Of a stretch of 64,000 nt of DNA, positions 1-8,428 are shown one piece after another; the first letter of the stretch is position 1; the number at the start of each line of letters is the position of its first letter. A program made the translations under genes and the position numbers. The DNA is from Microthrix sp041394405 (GTDB lineage Bacteria; Actinomycetota; Acidimicrobiia; Acidimicrobiales; Microtrichaceae), in assembly GCA_041394405.1 (NCBI GenBank), contig JAWKIF010000006.1:1054001-1118000 (forward strand). Direction: 5' to 3'. The notes beneath the pieces are model-generated. The model was not told the origin of the DNA and did no database searches. It saw only the letters and a program-made list of their open reading frames with translations.

Positions 1-567
1 ATGGGTGAGCCGAGCACCCGCCAGCTGTCCAAGCATCAGCGCCAGCACCGCATTGCGGCGCTGCTGGGCGATGCGCGGGTCACCAGCCAGGGCCAGCTGG
101 CCGAGCTGCTGGCAGCCGAGGGGATCGACGTGAACCCCTCCACGGTCAGCCGCGACCTGGACGAGCTGGGTGCGGTCAAGGTGCGCATCGCGGGCGGGGA
201 GGCGGCCTACGTCATTCCCGAACTGCCCCGCGATCAGCTGGCGCCGGCGGATCACCTCCGTCGGGTGCTGGGGGAGTGGGTGGTCGAGGTGGCCCGCAGC
301 GGTCACCTGGTGGTGCTGTCGACCCCACCCGGCTGTGCCCACGTGGTGGGCTCGGCGGTCGACCGCTCGGGGCTCGCCGGCATCCTGGGCACGGTGGCCG
401 GGGACGACACGCTGCTGGTCATCGCCGCCGAGGATCCGGGAGGCGCGCAGGTGGCCGAGGACCTGGCCGAACTGGCCGGGTTGACCGGCGACGGCCGGCG
501 CAGCGGCCCCATGGCGGGCCCCGTGGGATTTGTGGCCCCGGCCCAACGACCCTCGAGTTCGCCATGA
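1..567 (+). CDS. argR: Arginine repressor ArgR
   Basis: Transcription regulator that senses L-arginine and represses arginine biosynthesis as a hexamer bound to ARG operators. Residues about 12-75 read as the winged-helix DNA-binding domain, with STVSRDLDELG at 47-57 as the recognition-helix signature. Residues about 85-165 are the oligomerisation and arginine-binding domain, with GTVAGDD at 130-136. At 188 aa it is a little longer than the usual 150-170 aa because of a Gly/Pro-rich tail. The ATG is the first base of the window, so a start further upstream cannot be excluded. Its stop overlaps the next gene (ATGA), and argG and argH follow within 7 kb. I could not pick out a convincing ARG box by eye. 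Confidence 0.95.
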   Translation: MGEPSTRQLSKHQRQHRIAALLGDARVTSQGQLAELLAAEGIDVNPSTVSRDLDELGAVKVRIAGGEAAYVIPELPRDQLAPADHLRRVLGEWVVEVARSGHLVVLSTPPGCAHVVGSAVDRSGLAGILGTVAGDDTLLVIAAEDPGGAQVAEDLAELAGLTGDGRRSGPMAGPVGFVAPAQRPSSSP

Positions 568-1205
568 CCTCATCCGGCGAGGCGCCCCCGGCGCCGCACC
601 TCCGCCTGGCCCGCCCGGGCGGTGAGGTGCGCGACGCCTGGATCGCGGGGTGGCGCGAGCACGTCGAGCTGCCCCAACTGGGGGTCTCCGGCCTGGTGGC
701 GAAGCTGGATACCGGCGCCCGCACCTCCGCGCTGCATGCCCGGGAGCTCGATCGGTCGACCGACCGTCAGGGCCGCATCTGGCTCAGCTTCGAGCTGCTG
801 GCGCCCGAGGAGGACGCAGGTGCCGATCCGTCGGGGAGTGAGACGGATCCCACCGTCCTCGAATCTGCCGGACCGGTGGGTGACGAACCGGCCGCCGTGC
901 CGCTGGTGGTGCCCGCCGGTGCCGTGCGGGCCCGCTGGGTGGAGGATCGAGTGATCCGCTCCTCCAACGGCGCCGAGGAGCTTCGCCCCGTCATTCGGAC
1001 CGCCATCGTGTTGGGCGGCCACCGGTGGACCTGCGAGATGACCCTGGCACAGCGCGAGTCGATGGGCTACCCGCTGCTGCTGGGCCGCACGGCCCTGAGG
1101 CGACGCTTCCTGGTGCATCCCGGCCGCAGCTTCCTGGGCGATGTCCCGTCGATCCTGGCCCCGGTCGACACCGAGCCGCCAGGGGCCCGGCAACCGGCGG
1201 GCTAG
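564..1205 (+). CDS. RimB-type retropepsin-like aspartic protease (DUF785 family)
   Basis: Member of the family once called ATP-dependent zinc protease (Pfam DUF785), now viewed as retropepsin-like aspartic proteases and named RimB in Pseudomonas, where it works with the S6 glutamate ligase RimK. The diagnostic segment is KLDTGARTSALHA, with the catalytic Asp-Thr-Gly at residues 49-51; a second conserved block, LLGRTALRRRFLVHP, lies near the C-terminus. Between them is an acidic low-complexity stretch of about 40 residues (roughly 78-118), so at 213 aa the protein is longer than the minimal family member. The ATG overlaps the argR stop by four bases, so the two are probably coupled. A rimK homologue lies 1.5 kb downstream beyond argG, supporting a shared role. 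The substrate is inferred, not shown. Confidence 0.8.
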   Translation: MTSSGEAPPAPHLRLARPGGEVRDAWIAGWREHVELPQLGVSGLVAKLDTGARTSALHARELDRSTDRQGRIWLSFELLAPEEDAGADPSGSETDPTVLESAGPVGDEPAAVPLVVPAGAVRARWVEDRVIRSSNGAEELRPVIRTAIVLGGHRWTCEMTLAQRESMGYPLLLGRTALRRRFLVHPGRSFLGDVPSILAPVDTEPPGARQPAG

Positions 1206-2596
1206 TCCCCGCGATCGAGGGCCGGGGAGATGTCGCCCTTGCCCAGGGTGCCGATGCGGCGGTAGGCGTCCAGCTTCGAACGGGTGTCGGCGATGTCCAG
1301 GTTGCGCATCGTGAGCTGTCCGATGCGGTCCAGCGGGCCGAACGCGGCGTCCTCCACCCGCTCCATGGAGAGACGGTCCTGTTCGTAGGTGAAGTTCTCG
1401 CCGGTCGTATTGGTGATGGTGTAGTCGTCGCCGCGCCGCAACCGCACGCTGACCTCGCCGGTCACCGCCGAGCCCACCCAGCGAATGAGCGGTTCGCGCA
1501 GCATGAGGCACTGCGGGTCGAACCAGCGGCCCTCGTACAGCAAGCGCCCGAGGCGCCGCCCCATGGTGGCGTAGTTCTCCAGGGTGTTCTCGTTGTGGAT
1601 GGCGCTCAGCAGCCGCTCGTAGCCGATCTGCAGCAGGGCCATGCCGGGGCCCTCGTAAATGCCGCGCGACTTGGCCTCGATGATGCGGTTCTCGATCTGG
1701 TCGCTCATGCCCAGGCCGTGGCGCCCACCGATGGCGTTTGCCTCCATGACCAGGTCCACCGCGGTGGCGAACGTGGAGCCGTTCAGCGTGGTGGGCCAGC
1801 CCTCCTCGAAGCCGATGGTGACGTCCTCGGTGGCGATGTCGACCGCCGGGTCCCAAGCGGCCACGCCCATGATGGGGGTGACGATCTCCATGGAGGTACC
1901 GAGGTCCTCCAGGGCCTTGGCCTCGTGGGTGGCCCCCCAGATGTTGGCATCGGTCGAGTAGGCCTTCTCGGTCGAGTCCCGGTACGGAAGGTGGTGCGCG
2001 ACGAGGAACTCGCTCATGCCCGCCCGGCCGCCGAGCTCCTCGACGAAGGCGGGGTCGAGCCAGGGCTTGTAGATGCGCAGCGCCGGGTTCACCAGCAGCC
2101 CGTAGCGGTAGAAGCGCTCGATGTCGTTGCCCTTGTAGGTGGAGCCGTCGCCCCAGATGTCCACCCCATCGTCGTGCATGGCCCGGACCAGGAGGGTGCC
2201 GGTGACCGCCCGCCCCAGCGGAGTGGAGTTGTAGTAGGTGCGGCCGGCCGTGCGGATATGGAAGGCACCGCACTGCAGCGCGATCAGGCCCTCGTGCACC
2301 AGCTCGCTGCGGCAGTCGACGAGGCGAGCGTCCTCTGCGCCGTACTGCTTCGCCCGCGCCGGCACCGACTCAAGGTCGGGCTCGTCGTACTGGCCGATGT
2401 CGGCCGTGTAGGCGTAAGGCACGGCACCTCGTTCGCGCATCCAGGCAACGGCCGCCGAGGTGTCGAGCCCGCCCGAGAAGGCGATGCCCACCCGCTCGCC
2501 GATGGGGAGGTCGGTCAGCACGGCGGAGTGCGATGCTGAGCCCGCGGTGGCGCCGGTTGACTCGCTGGAGCTGGACTCGGGGGGAGCGTCAGGCAT
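1202..2596 (-). CDS. argG: Argininosuccinate synthase
   Basis: Ligates citrulline and aspartate with ATP to argininosuccinate, the penultimate step of arginine synthesis. SGGLDTS at residues 41-47 is the ATP-pyrophosphatase P-loop. Long blocks such as WGDGSTYKGNDIERFYRYGL and IGGRHGLGMSDQIENRIIEA match the longer E. coli-type ArgG rather than the roughly 400-aa form usual in Actinobacteria; 464 aa fits that type. It runs opposite to argR and argH. Its TAG stop shares the palindrome CTAG (1202-1205) with the stop of the converging RimB-like gene. A TAGTCT box (2603-2608, minus strand) lies six bases before the ATG, suggesting a nearly leaderless transcript. Confidence 0.96.
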   Translation of the reverse strand: MPDAPPESSSSESTGATAGSASHSAVLTDLPIGERVGIAFSGGLDTSAAVAWMRERGAVPYAYTADIGQYDEPDLESVPARAKQYGAEDARLVDCRSELVHEGLIALQCGAFHIRTAGRTYYNSTPLGRAVTGTLLVRAMHDDGVDIWGDGSTYKGNDIERFYRYGLLVNPALRIYKPWLDPAFVEELGGRAGMSEFLVAHHLPYRDSTEKAYSTDANIWGATHEAKALEDLGTSMEIVTPIMGVAAWDPAVDIATEDVTIGFEEGWPTTLNGSTFATAVDLVMEANAIGGRHGLGMSDQIENRIIEAKSRGIYEGPGMALLQIGYERLLSAIHNENTLENYATMGRRLGRLLYEGRWFDPQCLMLREPLIRWVGSAVTGEVSVRLRRGDDYTITNTTGENFTYEQDRLSMERVEDAAFGPLDRIGQLTMRNLDIADTRSKLDAYRRIGTLGKGDISPALDRGD

Positions 2597-2759
2597 GCTC
2601 GCAGACTAGTGCTGTGAGTAACCCCGCCCTTCGGGCCCGAGCGCGCGCCGTGCGCTCGGGGCGGCCGCGCCGATGACACCCGATAGGGTCGCAGGACCGG
2701 CGTTTCCCTCGACGAACCACGCTGGTCCTGCACCCCAACGAACTGCCTGAAGGGCACCC
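2597..2759. promoter_or_regulatory. Divergent argG/rimK intergenic region
   Basis: 163 bases separate the two divergent starts. On the minus strand TAGTCT (2603-2608) is a good -10 candidate for argG. A GC-rich hairpin has nine-base arms at 2636-2644 and 2652-2660 with a seven-base loop, next to a smaller GCCC-TTC-GGGC hairpin. An AAGGG ribosome-binding site lies just before the rimK ATG. No clear AT-rich ARG operator was seen. Confidence 0.45.
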
Positions 2760-3671
2760 ATGAAGATTGCCGTCCTCTCGCGAAACTCGAATCTCTACTC
2801 CACCAACCGGCTGAAGGAAGCGGCGGCGGAACGCGGGCACGAGGCGAAGGTGGTGGACTACCTGCGGTGCTACATGAATATCACCGCCCACCGGCCCCAG
2901 ATCATCTACCAGGGTTCCGAACTGGAGGGCTTCGACGCCATCGTGCCCCGCATCGGCGCCAGCCACACCTTCTACGGCACTGCCGTGGTGCGCCAGTTCG
3001 AGGTGATGAAGGTGTTCTCGGTGAACGGCTCGCAGGCCATCAGCCGCAGCCGCGACAAGCTGCGCTCGCTGCAACTGCTCAGCCAGGGTGGCATCGGGTT
3101 GCCGGTCACCGGCTTTGCCCACTCGACGAAGGACATCGAGGGCCTGCTGGACACCGTCGGCGGCGCCCCGGTCGTGGTGAAGCTGCTGGAGGGCACCCAG
3201 GGCATGGGCGTTGTCCTGGCGGAGACCAAGAAGGCGGCGGAGTCGGTCATCGGTGCGTTTCGTCAGCTCGACGCCAACATCCTGGTGCAGGAGTTCATCA
3301 AGGAGGCCAAGGGTGCCGATATCCGTGCCCTGGTGGTTGGCGGGCGAGTCGTTGCCTCCATGCGGCGGCAGGGCCCGCCCGGGGAGTTTCGCTCCAACCT
3401 GCACCGGGGTGGCTCCGCCGAGGTCATCAAGCTGACCCCCGAGGAACGGTCGACGGCCTCGCGTGCGGCCAAGATCACCGGTTTGGCGGTGGCCGGTGTC
3501 GACCTGCTGCGGTCCAACCACGGCCCCGTGGTCATGGAGGTCAATTCGTCGCCCGGCCTGGAAGGCATCGAGAAGGCGACCAACATCGACGTCGCGGGCA
3601 AGATCATTGCCTACATCGAGAAGAACCAACCCACCTCCGCCCGCAAGCGTCCCCGCCGCTCCACGACCTGA
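2760..3671 (+). CDS. rimK: RimK-family alpha-L-glutamate ligase (ATP-grasp)
   Basis: ATP-grasp ligase of the RimK family; in E. coli RimK adds glutamate residues to the C-terminus of ribosomal protein S6. The 303-aa length is close to E. coli RimK (300 aa). Residues 1-90 form the N-terminal domain, with the signature PRIGASHTFYGTAVVRQFE. The ATP-grasp core contains VVKLLEGTQGMGV, VQEFIKEAKGADIRALVVGG and the metal-binding end block GPVVMEVNSSPGLEGIE. The tail is Lys/Arg-rich. The ATG follows AAGGGCACCC, a reasonable ribosome-binding site. The RimB-like protease upstream and the zinc hydrolase directly downstream form a recurring set with RimK. S6 as the substrate here is inference; other RimK relatives modify coenzymes or peptides. 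Confidence 0.9.
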   Translation: MKIAVLSRNSNLYSTNRLKEAAAERGHEAKVVDYLRCYMNITAHRPQIIYQGSELEGFDAIVPRIGASHTFYGTAVVRQFEVMKVFSVNGSQAISRSRDKLRSLQLLSQGGIGLPVTGFAHSTKDIEGLLDTVGGAPVVVKLLEGTQGMGVVLAETKKAAESVIGAFRQLDANILVQEFIKEAKGADIRALVVGGRVVASMRRQGPPGEFRSNLHRGGSAEVIKLTPEERSTASRAAKITGLAVAGVDLLRSNHGPVVMEVNSSPGLEGIEKATNIDVAGKIIAYIEKNQPTSARKRPRRSTT

Positions 3672-3688
3672 GCGGACGCCTCACTGCC

Positions 3689-4699
3689 ATGGCGCCTCGA
3701 CAGCGCGTCCCCCGAAACACCCCCGTTGAACTCGGCGGGGTCACCGTCCCGCCCGGCCGCAGGGCGTCCATTGAGCTGCCGGTGGCACGCCTGCCGACCC
3801 GCTCGTGGATGTCGCTGCCGGTGGTGGTGATGTGCGGCTCCCGGCCTGGACCAACGGTGTGGCTGTCGGCCGCCGTGCACGGCGACGAGCTGTTGGGGGT
3901 GGAGATCATCCGTCAGGTGATCCGGGGTATCGACCCGCGCCGATTGTCGGGCACCATCTTGGCGGTGCCCGTGGTGAACGTGCCCGGGTTCCTGGCCCAG
4001 AGCCGCTACACGCCGGACCGCCGCGACCTGAACCGGTCCTTTCCGGGTTCACCGCGAGGCTCCCTCGCCAGCCGGTTGGCCCATCTCTTCATGGGGGAGA
4101 TCGTCGCTCGCTGCGACGCGGGCCTCGACCTCCACACAGGGTCCAACCACCGCGAGAACCTGCCCCAGATTCGCTGCAACACCGACGACGAGGCCACCTT
4201 GGCCATGGCCCAGGCGTTCGCACCGCCGGCCATCCTGCACGCCAAACTGCGACCCGGATCGTTGCGGTCGGCCTGCGCCAACCGGGGCATTCCGGTGCTG
4301 CTGCTGGAGGCCGGCGAGGCGCTCAGGTACGCCGAGGTGCCCCTGGAGGTGGGGGTGTTGGGGGTGCGGAGAACGCTGGCCCATCTCGGCATGCTGCGCG
4401 ATGGGCCCGAGTCACCGCTCCGGCCCGCCCCGGTGATCCGCTCGTCGACGTGGGTGCGCGCCCGCCGGTCGGGCCTGGTGCGCTTCGACGTCGACTTGGG
4501 CGACCAGGTGACGGCGGGGGAGCGAATCGGCACGGTGGCGGACGCACATGGCCACACCCGGTCGATGGTGAAGAGCCGGGTTGATGGGTTGGTGGTGGGC
4601 ATCACCCGGAACCCGCTGGTGAACCAGGGCGATGCATTGGTGCACCTCGGCGAGTTTGCCGACTCGGGTCGCGGCATCGCACAAGACCCGTCCAGCTGA
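3689..4699 (+). CDS. Succinylglutamate desuccinylase/aspartoacylase-family zinc hydrolase
   Basis: M14-like zinc amidohydrolase of the AstE/AspA family, 336 aa. Zinc-binding and catalytic motifs are visible: VHGDELLGVE (first His and Glu), DLHTGS (second His) and LLLEAGEA (general-base Glu). PDRRDLNRSFPG is the usual substrate-arginine segment. The last ~80 residues form a lipoyl/barrel-like domain with repeated glycine turns (GDQVTAGERIGTV). The ATG lies 17 bases after the rimK stop, so the genes are co-transcribed. Family members remove acyl groups from N-acyl amino acids or amino-acyl conjugates. Placement beside RimK suggests action on glutamate-containing conjugates, but the substrate is not determined by the sequence. 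Confidence 0.82.
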   Translation: MAPRQRVPRNTPVELGGVTVPPGRRASIELPVARLPTRSWMSLPVVVMCGSRPGPTVWLSAAVHGDELLGVEIIRQVIRGIDPRRLSGTILAVPVVNVPGFLAQSRYTPDRRDLNRSFPGSPRGSLASRLAHLFMGEIVARCDAGLDLHTGSNHRENLPQIRCNTDDEATLAMAQAFAPPAILHAKLRPGSLRSACANRGIPVLLLEAGEALRYAEVPLEVGVLGVRRTLAHLGMLRDGPESPLRPAPVIRSSTWVRARRSGLVRFDVDLGDQVTAGERIGTVADAHGHTRSMVKSRVDGLVVGITRNPLVNQGDALVHLGEFADSGRGIAQDPSS

Positions 4700-4712
4700 G
4701 CGACGGGTCACC

Positions 4713-4742
4713 CCGACCCCGACGCGGGGCGGCTGGTAGACA
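4713..4742 (+). promoter_or_regulatory. Candidate promoter of the LLM oxidoreductase gene
   Basis: CCGACC (4713-4718) and TAGACA (4737-4742) are separated by 18 bases. The ATG at 4749 lies six bases after the -10 box, leaving no room for a ribosome-binding site, so the mRNA would be leaderless or nearly so. Confidence 0.4.
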
Positions 4743-4748
4743 GGCCCG

Positions 4749-5714
4749 ATGACGCGCCTCGGCTACCAGATCCCCAACTTCACCTACCCCGAGACCTCCC
4801 CGGGGGAGGTCTTCGGCAAGGTGGTGGCTCAGGCGCAGGCTGCCGAGGCGTCCGGTTTCGACCGGGTCTTCGTGATGGACCACTTCTACCAACTCCCCGG
4901 CCTCGGCGAGCCGGGCGAGCCCATGCTGGAGTGCTACACGATGCTCGCTGCGCTGGCCCAGCACACGCAGCGGGTGCGCCTGTCGGCGCTGGTCACCGGC
5001 AACACCTACCGGCACCCGACGCTGCTGGCCAAGGAGGTGACCGCGCTTGACCACGTCTCGGGCGGCCGGGCGACGCTGGGCATCGGCGCCGGATGGTTCG
5101 AGTTGGAACACGACTCCTTGGGCTACGAGTTCGGCAGCTTCACCGATCGGTTCGAGAAGCTCGAGGAGGCCCTCCAGATCATCGGTCCCATGCTGCGTGG
5201 TGAACCGGTGACGCTGGCCGGCAAGCACTACCGGGTGACCGAGGCGGTGAACTCGCCGGCGCCCATCTCGAAGATCCCGGTCATGATCGGCGGCACCGGC
5301 GAACGCAAGACCCTGCGCATGGTCGCCCAGTACGCGGACGAGTCCAACCTGTCCAGCGGCCCCATTGAGGAGATCCCCCACAAGCTGGACGTGCTGGCGG
5401 CGCATTGCGATCGCCTCGGACGCGACCGCACGGAACTCGTCGTGACCAAGCTGCTGATGTGCCACATCGCTCCCACCATGGAACAGGCGGATACGGACCT
5501 GCGGGCGACGGCCGCCGCCAAGGGGTGGGGCGAGGAGGTGGTGGAGCTGGCCAAGGGGCTGATGATCTACGGCGACGCGGACACGGTGGGCGAGGGACTG
5601 GAGGCGGCCATGGCCACCGGCATCGACGGCATGACCATCAACCTGCCGGCGTGCGGCCACATCCCCGAGCGTGTGGAGCTGCTGGGCCAGGTGGCCTCGG
5701 CGGTGTTGGGCTGA
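4749..5714 (+). CDS. LLM-class F420-dependent oxidoreductase
   Basis: Bacterial luciferase-like monooxygenase (LLM) family, 321 aa, of the actinobacterial F420-using type. The TIM-barrel pattern is clear: an N-terminal strand with GYQIPNFTYPE, the DRVFVMDHF segment, TLLAKEVTALDHVSGGRATLGIGAGW (the family's central signature, residues about 96-121) and PVMIGGTGERKTL for phosphate binding. The substrate cannot be read from sequence; relatives reduce or oxidise diverse small molecules with F420H2. It stands alone between the RimK operon and the divergently oriented RNase Z gene. Confidence 0.85.
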   Translation: MTRLGYQIPNFTYPETSPGEVFGKVVAQAQAAEASGFDRVFVMDHFYQLPGLGEPGEPMLECYTMLAALAQHTQRVRLSALVTGNTYRHPTLLAKEVTALDHVSGGRATLGIGAGWFELEHDSLGYEFGSFTDRFEKLEEALQIIGPMLRGEPVTLAGKHYRVTEAVNSPAPISKIPVMIGGTGERKTLRMVAQYADESNLSSGPIEEIPHKLDVLAAHCDRLGRDRTELVVTKLLMCHIAPTMEQADTDLRATAAAKGWGEEVVELAKGLMIYGDADTVGEGLEAAMATGIDGMTINLPACGHIPERVELLGQVASAVLG

Positions 5715-5762
5715 CCCGCTCCGCACGAAGCGGCCGGCCCGGCGTTGAGCGCTTGGGGTTAC

Positions 5763-6713
5763 TCAGGGGAGATCCAGCCAGGACAGCTCGTGCGCCAGCT
5801 CGGCGCTCGGATGGACGGCGGCGGCTTCGGAGCGCAGGTCCTCCAGCCGGCGGTAGCGAGCGGAGAAATGGGTGAGGAGCAGCCGCTGGGCGCCCGCATC
5901 CCGGGCGACCAACGCCGCCTGGGCCGCGGTGGAGTGTCCGTACCGCTCGGCCAACTCCGCCTCCGCCGTCGCAAAGGTGGCGTCGTGCACCAGGAGGTCG
6001 GCTCCCGCAGCGAGTGCCAGCGCCCCCCGGCAGGGCCGAGTATCGAAGCAGAAGGCGACCGAGGTCCCGGGTTGGGGCGACCCCAGCACCTCGCCGGGGG
6101 TGACGGATCGCCCCGCGGGCGTTTGGATGGGCTCGCCACGTTGGAGACGGCCCAACAGCGGTCCCCGGGGCACGCCAAGGCGGTCCACCCGATCGAGGTC
6201 GACGCCGCCCGACCCCCGGGGTTCGCTCAGCCGAAAGCCGATGGTGGGAACCCGGTGGTCGAGCGGTGCGGCGGCCAGCTCGACCTGGCCGATGGGCTCG
6301 AGGGGCTGGGGGCGTTCGGGGTGCAGGCCGTCGGGGTCGAGCTGGTCGACCTCCAGGGGGAAGGTGATGTTGAGGGCCGGTGTAGCGGAGAGGTGCTGGA
6401 GGAACTCGGCCAGCCCCGCCGGACCGATCAGCCGAAGGGGCCGCTGACGGTCGTCCATGCCCATGGTGCCCAGAAGGCCCGGGAGGCCTGTCAGCACGTG
6501 GTCGCCGTGCAGGTGGGTGCAGCAGACGGCATCCAGCGAGTTCGGCGAGATGCCCTGGCTCATCAGCCGGTGCTGGGTGGCCTCGCCGCAATCGACGAGC
6601 GCCCGCACGGTTCCCTGGGTAGGTGACTGCGACTCCACCAGGATGGAGGTGGTCTGGCGGTGGCGGGTGGGACGACCCGCACCGGTGCCCAGGGGGAGCA
6701 GTCGCATGGGCAT
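5763..6713 (-). CDS. rnz: Ribonuclease Z (tRNA 3'-processing endonuclease)
   Basis: Metallo-beta-lactamase-fold endonuclease that removes 3' trailers from tRNA precursors. The 316-aa protein has the N-terminal GTGAGRPTRHRQTTS block, DCGEATQHRL, the zinc motif THLHGDHVLTGLPGLL, the Asp ligand in VHDATF and the last His in LTHFSARY. FDTRPC and GHSTAAQAA are typical RNase Z segments. A TAGACT box (6720-6725, minus strand) sits six bases before the first ATG; a second in-frame ATG follows two codons later. The tandem palindromic repeat at 6737-6849 lies immediately upstream. Confidence 0.9.
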   Translation of the reverse strand: MPMRLLPLGTGAGRPTRHRQTTSILVESQSPTQGTVRALVDCGEATQHRLMSQGISPNSLDAVCCTHLHGDHVLTGLPGLLGTMGMDDRQRPLRLIGPAGLAEFLQHLSATPALNITFPLEVDQLDPDGLHPERPQPLEPIGQVELAAAPLDHRVPTIGFRLSEPRGSGGVDLDRVDRLGVPRGPLLGRLQRGEPIQTPAGRSVTPGEVLGSPQPGTSVAFCFDTRPCRGALALAAGADLLVHDATFATAEAELAERYGHSTAAQAALVARDAGAQRLLLTHFSARYRRLEDLRSEAAAVHPSAELAHELSWLDLP

Positions 6714-6736
6714 CGGCCGAGTCTACGAGCGGTCGG

Positions 6737-6849
6737 CGAACTCGGGTCTCGAATCGTTGCTGGGGCAACCGGATCGCACCCGAGTTGCGGCGTTCGGGCG
6801 AACTCGGGTGCCGAATCGTTGCTGGGGCAACCGGATCGCACCCGAGTTG
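6737..6849. repeat. Two tandem copies of a 51-bp palindromic element
   Basis: Copies at 6737-6787 and 6799-6849 differ at two positions and repeat with a 62-bp period. Each copy has outer inverted arms AACTCGGGT/ACCCGAGTT and an inner hairpin GTTGC-TGGG-GCAAC, so each can fold into a long interrupted stem. The pair fills the gap between divergent rnz and argH and holds no plausible gene. It resembles REP-like or MITE-like extragenic palindromes; a regulatory role is also possible. Confidence 0.7.
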
Positions 6850-6911
6850 GCGTGGGTCGAGGTTGGGACCTCCGCGTACGATGGTCCGTCGCACGTCAGC
6901 CGAGGAGCGCC

Positions 6912-8426
6912 ATGAATGACCGCCCCGTAGGGGAGCCACACGATCGCGAGGACGGCCCGGCCCGCGCCGAGCCCGATCGGCCCGGCGGCGCCCCGCGTCC
7001 CGACGACTCGGGCATCGCCGGCGGCGGAGCGCTCTGGCACGGCCGGTTCGGGGCCGGGCCGGCCGAGTCGCTGATGGCCTACACCGAGTCCATCAGCTTC
7101 GACCGGCGCCTGTTGGCCGACGACGTGGTCGCGTCCAAGGCCCACGTTCGGGGCCTGGCGCGGGGGGGATTGCTCAGCCAGCAGGAGGAGGCCGCCGTGC
7201 TTGATGCGCTGGATGCCGTGCTGGCCGAGGAGTTGGCCGGCGAGCTGGTGGCCCATCCAGACGACGAGGACATCCACACCCTGATCGAGCGGCGGGTGAC
7301 CGAGTTGGCGGGTGCCGCAGGGGCCAAGCTGCACACCGGCCGCAGCCGAAACGACCAGGTGGCCACCGCATTCCGGCTGTGGAGCCGCAGGGCGATGGGC
7401 GAGCTGGCGTCGGGTCTGGTCGAACTCGCCCACGTGCTGGCACACCGGGCGAACGAGGCGGGCACCGGCGCCGCGGCACCGTCGCTCCCCGGCTACACCC
7501 ACCTCCAGCGGGCCCAACCCGTCTTGCTGGCCCACCACCTGGCCGCTCACGCGTGGGCGCTGCTGCGCGACGCCGATCGCATCGCCGATTGGATGGATCG
7601 CACGGACTGGAGCCCGCTGGGGGCCGGCGCGCTGGCCGGGTCCTCGTTGCCCCTCGACCCGGCGGCGACGGCCGCCGACCTCGGGCTGGCCCGGCCCTTC
7701 GGCAATTCCCTCGACGCCACGTCGGACCGGGACTGGGTGGCCGAGGCGACGTTCATCGTGGCCATGGCCGGGGTGCACCTGTCGCGCATGGGCGAGGAGG
7801 TGGTGCTCTGGACCTCCGATGAGTTCGGGTTCGCCACGTTGGACGATGCCTACGCCACCGGGTCGTCGATGCTGCCCCAGAAGAAGAACCCCGATATCGC
7901 CGAGCTGGCCCGAGGCAAGGCAGGACGCCTCATCGGCAACCACACGGGGCTGCTGGCCACCCTGAAGGGCCTGCCGATGGCCTACAACCGCGATCTGCAG
8001 GAGGACAAGGAGCCGCTGTTCGATGGCGTGGATCAGCTGGGTCGGGCGCTGTCGGCCATGAGTGGCCTGTACGCCACGCTGCGATTCAATCCCGACGCGA
8101 TGGCGGCCGCCGCCAACGCCCCGGGAGCCGTCGCCACCGACCTGGCCGAGCTGTTGGTGCAGGGTGGGGTGCCGTTTCGAGATGCCCACGCCATCGTGGG
8201 CGCCCTGGTGCGTCGATCGCTGGACGAGGGCCGTGCGTTGGCCGACCTGGTGGTCGAGGAACCGCGGCTTGGTCGGGAGGCGGTTCGGCTGTTCCAGCCT
8301 GGCGCCTCGGTGGCCAACCGCACCACGCCGGGGGGCGCCGGGCACGCTCCCGTGGCGGCGCAGCTGGCATCGCTCGCCGCCACCCTGGCCGAGGCGGCCG
8401 AGCGGTGGGGCGTCGAGGCCGGGTAG
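6912..8426 (+). CDS. argH: Argininosuccinate lyase
   Basis: Cleaves argininosuccinate to arginine and fumarate, the last step of arginine synthesis. Fumarase/aspartase superfamily, 504 aa, including about 45 extra N-terminal residues rich in Pro, Asp and Gly before the conserved GGALWHGRF. Visible motifs: LHTGRSRNDQVAT, LPGYTHLQRAQPV and the family signature GSSMLPQKKNPD (loop with the catalytic Ser). The ATG at 6912 has GAGGAG seven bases before it; a TACGAT box at 6877-6882 is a possible -10. The gene stands apart from argG, which is on the other strand 4 kb away. Confidence 0.95.
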   Translation: MNDRPVGEPHDREDGPARAEPDRPGGAPRPDDSGIAGGGALWHGRFGAGPAESLMAYTESISFDRRLLADDVVASKAHVRGLARGGLLSQQEEAAVLDALDAVLAEELAGELVAHPDDEDIHTLIERRVTELAGAAGAKLHTGRSRNDQVATAFRLWSRRAMGELASGLVELAHVLAHRANEAGTGAAAPSLPGYTHLQRAQPVLLAHHLAAHAWALLRDADRIADWMDRTDWSPLGAGALAGSSLPLDPAATAADLGLARPFGNSLDATSDRDWVAEATFIVAMAGVHLSRMGEEVVLWTSDEFGFATLDDAYATGSSMLPQKKNPDIAELARGKAGRLIGNHTGLLATLKGLPMAYNRDLQEDKEPLFDGVDQLGRALSAMSGLYATLRFNPDAMAAAANAPGAVATDLAELLVQGGVPFRDAHAIVGALVRRSLDEGRALADLVVEEPRLGREAVRLFQPGASVANRTTPGGAGHAPVAAQLASLAATLAEAAERWGVEAG

Positions 8427-8428
8427 AC

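Noticed and set aside
1025..2539. Long plus-strand frame opposite argG
   Set aside because: argG is unambiguous on the minus strand; the opposite frame shows no domain and overlaps the RimB-like gene.
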